This document shows, piece by piece, positions 58,132-64,000 of a DNA stretch of 64,000 nt. Origin of the DNA: Sabellastarte sp. h YS-2021 (taxonomy: Eukaryota > Annelida > Polychaeta > Sabellida > Sabellidae); the NCBI GenBank assembly GCA_964017235.1, contig OZ024927.1, positions 28,725,160 to 28,789,159 on the forward strand, in the 5' to 3' direction. Below the pieces are notes generated by a model. The model was not told the origin of the DNA, did no database searches, and saw only the letters and a program-made list of their open reading frames with translations. Both the position numbers and the translations under genes were made by a program. Every line of letters starts with the position of its first letter. Position 1 is the stretch's first letter.

Positions 58132-58440
58132 GTGGCCATGAAACCTACTCAGGTGTGGTGGCAAAATCCCGCAAATGTCATGACGGGTGCACACCTTCAT
58201 CCCAAAGACTACAGTATCCATCTCTTTACAGACGCCTCAAACAAAGGCTGGGCCGCTCACTTGGAGCAAACCTCTACAAAGGGTCTATGGTCAGACAGGG
58301 AAAAAGGCTACACATAAATGTTCTAGAGTTGAAGGCGGTTTCTCTGGCTCTTCAAAGGTTCAAGGACCAGTGCCAAAACCAGACAGTGTTGGTTACAACA
58401 GGCAACTCAACAGTGGTGGCCTACATAAACAAACAAATGT
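58132..58440 (+). pseudogene. DIRS RNase H fragment
   Basis: Reads WWQNPANVMTGAHLHP, then DYSIHLFTDASNKGWAAHLE with the first catalytic Asp, LWSDREKGY, and, after a frame change near 58318, INVLELKAVSLALQRF with the catalytic Glu and NSTVVAYINKQ. The usual ATDNS Asp is changed (TTGNS), so the third acidic residue is lost. The C-terminal RNase H end is missing. Confidence 0.82.
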
Positions 58441-58712
58441 AGCTTTTATAAGCTACAAGCTTACCATGTGGACCTGAAGAGAGTGCCACCCTGTCTCTCG
58501 GCTGTATTACAGCTGAGGGGGTTAATGGTTTAAAATTGCAAGGATGAGAAAAGAAGGATGAGTGAGGAAGAACACCACGAGCGTACAACCTGGGGTTTCA
58601 GTCAACACTAAACGTCTATTTTTCTTGGACGTTGGTCGGATGCCTGCGGCCTCCCAAGATAGCATTCAGTTCCACATGGGAAGCTTGTAGATTATAAAAG
58701 CTACATTTAAGT
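58436..58712. repeat. DIRS internal complementary region and right terminal repeat
   Basis: TGTAGCTTTTATAAGCTACA at 58439 is inverted as TGTAGATTATAAAAGCTACA near 58687, bracketing the right ITR. The left element end (CTTTTATTGTGCTACAATAG near 56106) is similar in direct orientation to the same internal copy. Confidence 0.75.
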
Positions 58713-58915
58713 AATTAAACTTTTCAAATTATAACCAAATACTGTATAAGTGAGAATTTTCAGTGGCCATAAATTTAATGAGCCTGTTTTAACTAATCAG
58801 CTGAAAATTACATTTTGGGAAAATATTCATTCTGCATTAATCTTTTACGTAGAACCTGACCATGAGTAAAAATAAATTGCAGGGATTCTCTTACTAAAGT
58901 TTAAAACTAGCATCA
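58713..58915. other. Short unique spacer
   Basis: AT-rich, nothing recognised. Confidence 0.4.
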
Positions 58916-59670
58916 GGAACATTTCGAGATTGTCCTTGCTCAAGATCTCAACTCACTTTCCTTTGCCTCAACTCAAGATCTTGAGTTGAAGCAAACATTT
59001 CAAGATGGGAGTCCCATCTCGAGATTGGGCTGCACAAACTCAAGATATTGATCTGGGGCTGTGATTTGCTAATCACTTGTGCTCCACTATTAGCTGATTG
59101 GCTGATTTTAATGACTGAGCTATATGGTGTTAGGCAGCCCTTACCATTTATAATTGCAATTGCCCTATACATCATGATGCGCACTTTGGTGCCTTGTTTC
59201 TATGTAACTGAACGAGTCTGAACTTGTTTATATGAGAATTCAATACTACACCAGAAACAATTCTAAAAGTGCAATTGATAACCTACAAAAGGGAAACATC
59301 GGGCAGCACACCAAATTAACAGGAGTGCAATTCAAAATCTAAGGGGAGCATATCACACAGACAAGACCCTTTAGTTATATAATCAACAAGCTTTCCATAA
59401 ATAAATGTGCAAAATATCTGATAAGACACCAACAATTGTAGAAGTACAATTCACAATCTAGGAAAAGCGCAGAAAAACACATCACAGCAACAAAACCCCT
59501 TTGATTAAGCTATTAAAGAGCCTGAGGTATTATATCAAATTTATCTTAAGTTTTGTGCAGCCCAAATGCGAGATGTTCTGCACAATCTCGAGATGTTTGC
59601 CTCAACTCAAGACCTTGAGTTTGTGCAAGGACAATCTCGAGATGTTCCAGATCGCGAGTTGGGGCCTAAC
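58916..59670. mobile_element. ~0.75-kb TIR element with TCGAGAT-rich ends
   Basis: The left arm 58916-59050 has GGAACATTTCGAGATTGTCC, CAACTCAAGATCTTGAGTTG and GGGCTGCACAAACTCAAGAT. The inverse of 59538-59654 reads GGAACATCTCGAGATTGTCC, CAAGGTCTTGAGTTGAGGC and GGGCTGCACAAAACTTAAGA. The outer GTGTTAGGCCCCAACTC at the right end recalls ATGTTAGGCCTAAACTT of the 23226 element, so the two families may be related. Confidence 0.7.
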
Positions 59671-59929
59671 ACTGACACCCCACACTGGAAATATAGCATT
59701 GGATACCTTGAGATATGGAATAGATGAAACAGTACAAAGATCAGGAGGCTTTCAGAACAGACAGTGTAAGTTATATAAAGCTGCAGGAGAAGTGATATTT
59801 GAAGAAGTGAAAGATAAAGTATCAAACAAGACAATTCCTTAGGAAGGTGACAGAATTATTAAGTTAACTTAAAGATATGAAGCTGTAAAATTTATTAACT
59901 GGAAAAATACATTATGATGTTGCACACCA

Positions 59930-60370
59930 ACGACCCACAGCCAATATACCTACCAAGTAACAATTTACTACACCTTACGGTGATATATCCTGGAAAAGAT
60001 TTTAAAGATCAAGATCACTACAGCAAGGTTATAGGTCAAATCAAGGTCATACCAAGACATTGCACACCTACAGCCCCGACCAATGTCTGTATCAAATTTC
60101 TACACCTTACAGTTTCTGAAATATAGCCAGAACAAGATTTTAAAGGTCTGTGTCACAAGAGTATGGTTAAATGGAGGTTACACTTTGATGTTGCATACCT
60201 ACACCCCAAATCAATGTTCCTTACACGTTACAGTTTCTGAAAAACAGCCCTGATAAGATTTAAAAGGTCAAGGTCACTACAGCAAAGTCCAATGTTACTT
60301 CAAAATCACACCATGACATTGCACACCTACACTTCTAACCAATGTCCCCACAAAGTATGAACCCACCCCT
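59930..60370 (-). repeat. ~135-bp tandem repeat, three to four copies (inverse of the 63370 array)
   Basis: ACACCTTACAGTTTCTGAAA, AAGATTTTAAAGGTC and ATTGCACACCTACA recur in order. The inverse of these phrases (TGTAGGTGTGCAA, CTGTAAGGTGTAGGAAG) is the core of the array at 63370-64000. Confidence 0.78.
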
Positions 60371-61169
60371 CTACCTGTCCAGCCAGACTCCAAATGTGAA
60401 AATAATACCTGCACAACAGCCATGCCATTGAAGTCTGGGGGGTAAACATTATTGAAAATTTCTGCTAGCTGATTAAGCTAAAGAGAGCTAGCATGGAAAT
60501 TGTGACCTCCTATAGTTTATTGGTTTTGGGATTTACCTAATTATCTGCAGTTTACGGTTATGGATCCCAATAACATCACAGGATGAACTGAAAGGTCGCA
60601 AGAACTTTTTCTGGATATATAGGATTCAGAAAAAAAATAAGTTTGTTGTTTATCATTTCTTGCAATATTTGAAGTGTTTTTAGAACATTATAGCCATAGA
60701 TGCAAGAATAATTTTCTTTGATTTTTCTTTTATCAAAGCTAAAAAAAAGAATAATCCAATATTTACTCATTTTGTTTCTGATTTTAGTAACTGGCACCTA
60801 GAATGCTATTTATGCAAACCTACAAACACAATGTTTTGTACCCTCAGCCTCAGTATCTACTGATTCGACCTTACAATCCATAGAAATATGCATGGCTTGG
60901 GCATCAGGGGACCAGATTTATGGTCTGTTTTACTGAAGTCATTTCTTATAACTTGAGTAAGAGTAGGAAGAGGGCTAATACTAGCCTTGTTGAAGGTTCA
61001 AGCTTCAGTGAACAAACCATTTTACATTAATGAGAAACATAAACTATTATCCAAACATCCTATGAGAGGTTTTATGTCTGCAAGCAAAGTCAGTCTTATT
61101 GTTATTTTGTGTAATGGAAGGTTCTTAAACTAGAAGAGCAAATCAGTGTTTTATAGTAACATTTACAGA
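60371..61169. other. Gene-free DNA
   Basis: A possible TAGCC element end (TAGCCTTGTTGAAGG) near 60986 without a matching far end. Otherwise nothing. Confidence 0.4.
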
Positions 61170-61915
61170 TTATGTGTCCAATGTTAGTAAGAACTCCTTT
61201 GCAAAGTTATGTGATCTCAGGCATATTAGACAATATCTGATAGTTCATAGAACTTTCCTTGCTGCAAATGTTCTTGTTAGCAGTCGGTTGGACCACTACA
61301 GTTCCCTTTATAGAAGTTTGTCTAATTTCAACCAATGCAAATTACAGTGCATCCGGAATACTCTTACATGGATTATCACCAACCTTAGTAAGTACACCAG
61401 GGCTACCACAATCCTTAATAGGTCTCCACTCTTGCCTGTTAGATATGGCAGTTAAAGGTGGCTACATTTGTCTATATAAGTATCTGAGCATTGGGCATCC
61501 TAGCTACTTCAGGCCATTTCTAATCCCCTGTAGCATCAGGTACAACACAAGACAAGGAAGACCAGATTGAATTTTCCCGGAGATTCCTTTCTCGTCTTTA
61601 TCCTAGCACAAATCAAAAAAACAAATTTGGACATAGTCTCACATTTGATGCTTCCACAATCTGGAATGAATTTGTCTGATGGTGTTTCTTCAGCTTCCTC
61701 TGTCACCTCCTTCAGGAAGAAACTCAGATCGCTTTATTCTCCAAGACCTTTCCACCATAGTTTGTGATTCACGCAGTGTCTCTGTGGTAATGACCAATGC
61801 CAATGCCCATTGATTGATGAATTTTGCAATACTGCTTATGATTGTTGCACCTTGGAGTCTGCTTGCATGCAAAGATTAAGCTCTATAAATATCCTAGAAT
61901 AGCATAGCATAACAG
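61170..61915 (+). mobile_element. Decayed LINE 3' end (L2/CR1-like), plus strand
   Basis: Three broken frames follow the LINE of 18975-19648: VLVSSRLDHYSSLYRSLSNF, LSKYTRATTILNRSPLLPV, then SIRYNTRQGRPD, and SVTSFRKKLRSLY. The 3' UTR ends GATTAAGCTCTATAAATATC and a short CATAGCATAA-type tail. It is clearly older than the other copy, with at least two frame changes and altered catalytic-side residues. Confidence 0.75.
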
Positions 61916-63369
61916 CAGGGGCAAATACAATTTTGAGAGAGTAGAAATGAGTTCATAAAATTTAAGTTTTTTTTTGTTTTATTCTATAGTGTTTATAAAA
62001 TTTAATATTTTATTTTATACAGTTTTTACTCTATTTTTTTTAAATATAAATATCAATGTGGATGACAGGTACCTTGTAGATGGATGCTTTCTTATGTAAA
62101 TGAATTTATGAACAATACATTTTCTCATCTTTGATCCAAAGTGAAGGCTACTGAAGCACAGGTACTTAGACTTGGAACAGGAAACTTATGTTACTGTGTT
62201 TCAGATATGATATTTGTGCCACAAAGGTCTGTTTCCATCAGATTTATGATGCAAAAATATGTGCTATTTTTAGTACATCAGAATTTCAAAGCAGGTCATA
62301 AATTGTTATTTTACCATGCAAATTTCAGTTATTTTTTTGTCATGTCCAATAATCTAGGTCAGATTGCAATGACCATATTTAGGGGTGGAGAAAAGCAGTG
62401 TGAGTGGCTAGTAACATGCATGAAAGAAACAGTTAATGGATCGATATAAATTTGATACACATTTCTGGATGACCCTTGTTTCCTTTGTCCTTTTATTTTT
62501 ATTATTTTTGTTTTGTATCTTTTGGCTTTAATTTAGTTTTTATTGACGCATGAATTGCTCACTCAGATGGACTAACATTTTTAAAAGTGTACACAATTAA
62601 TAAATTCAGGCATTATTGTATTAAATATATTGCATGAAAAGCTAAGATATGGTTAAATTATTTTGATAGATGAGTAATATGGACTTGAATTGGCTAGATG
62701 TTTGGCAATAAGAAAGATGTAAATGTTTGAATTTTGTACAGGAAATTGAGGTGATCAACTCTGTGGTGCCATATTCCCAAAGTATGTAAATTTTTGTGTG
62801 ATATAATGTCTGCTTTAGTGTAAAAGGGTCAACAGGTTAAATGAATTTATTGCATTCCATATCAAATGGTTTATGGTTTCTCAGTATGTTGTTTTGATGG
62901 TATATTGCACATATAAATATGAATTATAGTTTTCCCAAAGCACAAGAATTCAGTTTCTATTTTTCTCCCAAATATCTACCCCCAATAAGTCAACTAAAAA
63001 TAAATTTTTCTGTCTACACAATGATAAAAGCACACATTTTTGTAAAGTTTAAGGACATGAGTTCAAAATAAATGTTTCTTGTTGCGATGAACTGCTACAG
63101 TAACCTACAGTAATGTATTTTTCCAACAGGAGACATTAAGCTCTTTCTTTTTAGATGTAAATTGAACTTGTACTGGGTCCACCTATCAAAGTTTACTGTG
63201 TTCTCATGATAAAAATATTGATATTTTAAAGCACTTAATATTTTACAACAGCAACATTTTCAACTCTAATGTTTGTCATTGCCATTTTCTATTTGCTATA
63301 AAGAATTAGTCTTACAAATAGCCTATTGTTTGCTTATTCTGGGTTTTTCTAGAATCTGTAATTTGCTTT
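61916..63369. other. Gene-free AT-rich DNA
   Basis: A frame at 62141-62449 has no recognisable protein. Nothing else. Confidence 0.4.
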
Positions 63370-64000
63370 GTGCAATTTTTACCCCACGGCCCTTAAGGTG
63401 CTGATAGGGACATTGGTTATGGGGTATAGGGGTGCAACGTCATGGTGTGACCTTGATTTAACCTTTGACCTTACCGCACCGACCTTAAGTATGAAAATCT
63501 TTGTCCAGGCTGTATCTCAGAAACCGTAAGGTGTAGGAAGTTGTTACTTGGTAGGGACATTGTTTAGGGGGGTGTAGGTGTGCAACGTCATGGTATAACC
63601 TTGATTTAACCTTTGACCTTGCTGTAGTGACCTTGACCTATAAAATCTTCTTTTGATATATCTTGGAATCTGTAAGGTGTAGGAAGATGATACTTGGTAT
63701 GGACATTGGTTATGGGGTGTAGGTGTGCAACGTCATGGTGTGACCTTGATTTGACCTTTAACCTTGCTGTAGTGACCTTGACCTATAATATCTTGTCCGG
63801 GCTATATCTCGGAAACCGTAAGGTGTAGGAGGTTGATACTTGGTAGGGACATTGGTTGGGGGTTGTAGGTGTGCAAAGTAATGGTGTGATCTTGATTTGA
63901 CTTTTGACCTTGCCATAGAGACCATGAGTTTTAAAATCTTGTCTTGGCTATTTCTTGGATTCCATAAGGTGCAGAAGGTTGACACTTGGCAGGGACACTG
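63370..64000 (+). repeat. ~146-bp tandem repeat array running off the window end
   Basis: Four full units and part of a fifth. Landmarks GGACAT occur at 63418, 63554, 63701, 63847 and (as GGACAC) 63993, giving steps of 136, 147, 146 and 146. Each unit has GGTGTAGGTGTGCAA, then GTGACCTTGATTT and TTTGACCTTGC. A minus-strand frame across it is a repeat artefact. Confidence 0.9.

Larger units (their letters stand above)
56104..58712 (+). mobile_element. Internally deleted DIRS-1-like retrotransposon with inverted repeats and ICR
   Basis: Inverted terminal repeats: about 56104-56262 against 58546-58712, sharing CATGTGGAACTGAATGCTAT, AAGAAAAATAGACGTTTAGT and CACTCATCCTTCTTTTCTC. Just inside the right repeat, 58436-58473 (TGTAGCTTTTATAAGCTACA) is complementary to the outer end of the right repeat, as expected of the internal complementary region of DIRS elements. 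Between them are a decayed gag and a jump into RNase H. RT and recombinase are gone. It must have depended on a full-length relative. Confidence 0.85.

Noticed and set aside
58072-58477. Independent small gene with an RNase H motif
   Set aside because: It is the leftover RNase H domain of the deleted DIRS element, with a frameshift and a changed catalytic residue.
63758-63985. Minus-strand open frame
   Set aside because: It is the translation of the 146-bp tandem repeat and repeats with it.

Overview
The window looks like nuclear DNA of a marine invertebrate animal, most probably a lophotrochozoan and perhaps a mollusc. The reasons are its AT-rich composition, a gene split into short exons by long introns, tyrosine-recombinase (DIRS/Ngaro-type) retrotransposons, L2/CR1-like LINE tails, tRNA-derived SINEs and many small inverted-repeat elements. 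The species assignment is inference; no single sequence in the window proves it.

One host gene is visible. Positions 872-20472 (+) hold ten exons that splice in frame into the C-terminal ~410 residues of an SLC6 sodium/chloride-dependent transporter of the GABA/taurine/creatine-like group. They run from the end of extracellular loop 2 and TM4 to the stop codon. The upstream exons (TM1-TM3) must lie left of the window.

The introns are full of mobile DNA. The intron between the TM5 and TM6 exons (1632-11455) carries two YR retroelements that meet tail to tail. Element 1 (about 2240-8260, +) is nearly complete, with gag, RT/RNase H and tyrosine recombinase broken by one stop and three frame changes. 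Element 2 (about 8270-10700, -) keeps gag pieces and the start of its pol region. Inside the RT core of element 1 is a sharply bounded CpG-dense patch with two TGACGTCA sites. Other introns hold SINEs, a TIR element (13328-13602), an L2/CR1-type LINE tail (16466-16680), a LINE 3' fragment (about 18975-19648, -) and a 46-bp tandem duplication that copies the splice donor of one exon.

From 20473 to 64000 I see no host exon. This 43-kb stretch is repeats plus AT-rich unique DNA. The clearest items are: a 1.7-kb TIR element (23226-24936); a SINE with a 13-bp target duplication (25321-25576); two inverted ~520-bp copies of a hairpin element (26139-26655 and 42508-43026); an inverted pair of ~235-bp elements (38437-38674 and 39728-39956); a 5S-rRNA-like fragment (about 43330-43413); a 406-bp, nearly perfect, spacer-free palindrome (44187-44592) inside a segment flanked by a 15-bp direct repeat; a hAT-like element with a 10-bp duplication (54868-55277); an internally deleted DIRS-1-like element with inverted terminal repeats and an internal complementary region (56104-58712); and one tandem-repeat family present in both orientations (59930-60370 and 63370-64000).

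I found no operon, CRISPR array or obviously new gene system. The strongest leads are the palindrome, the CpG patch, the duplicated splice donor and the structure of the deleted DIRS element. All boundaries were read by eye, so ends of repeats are approximate unless a target duplication is stated.
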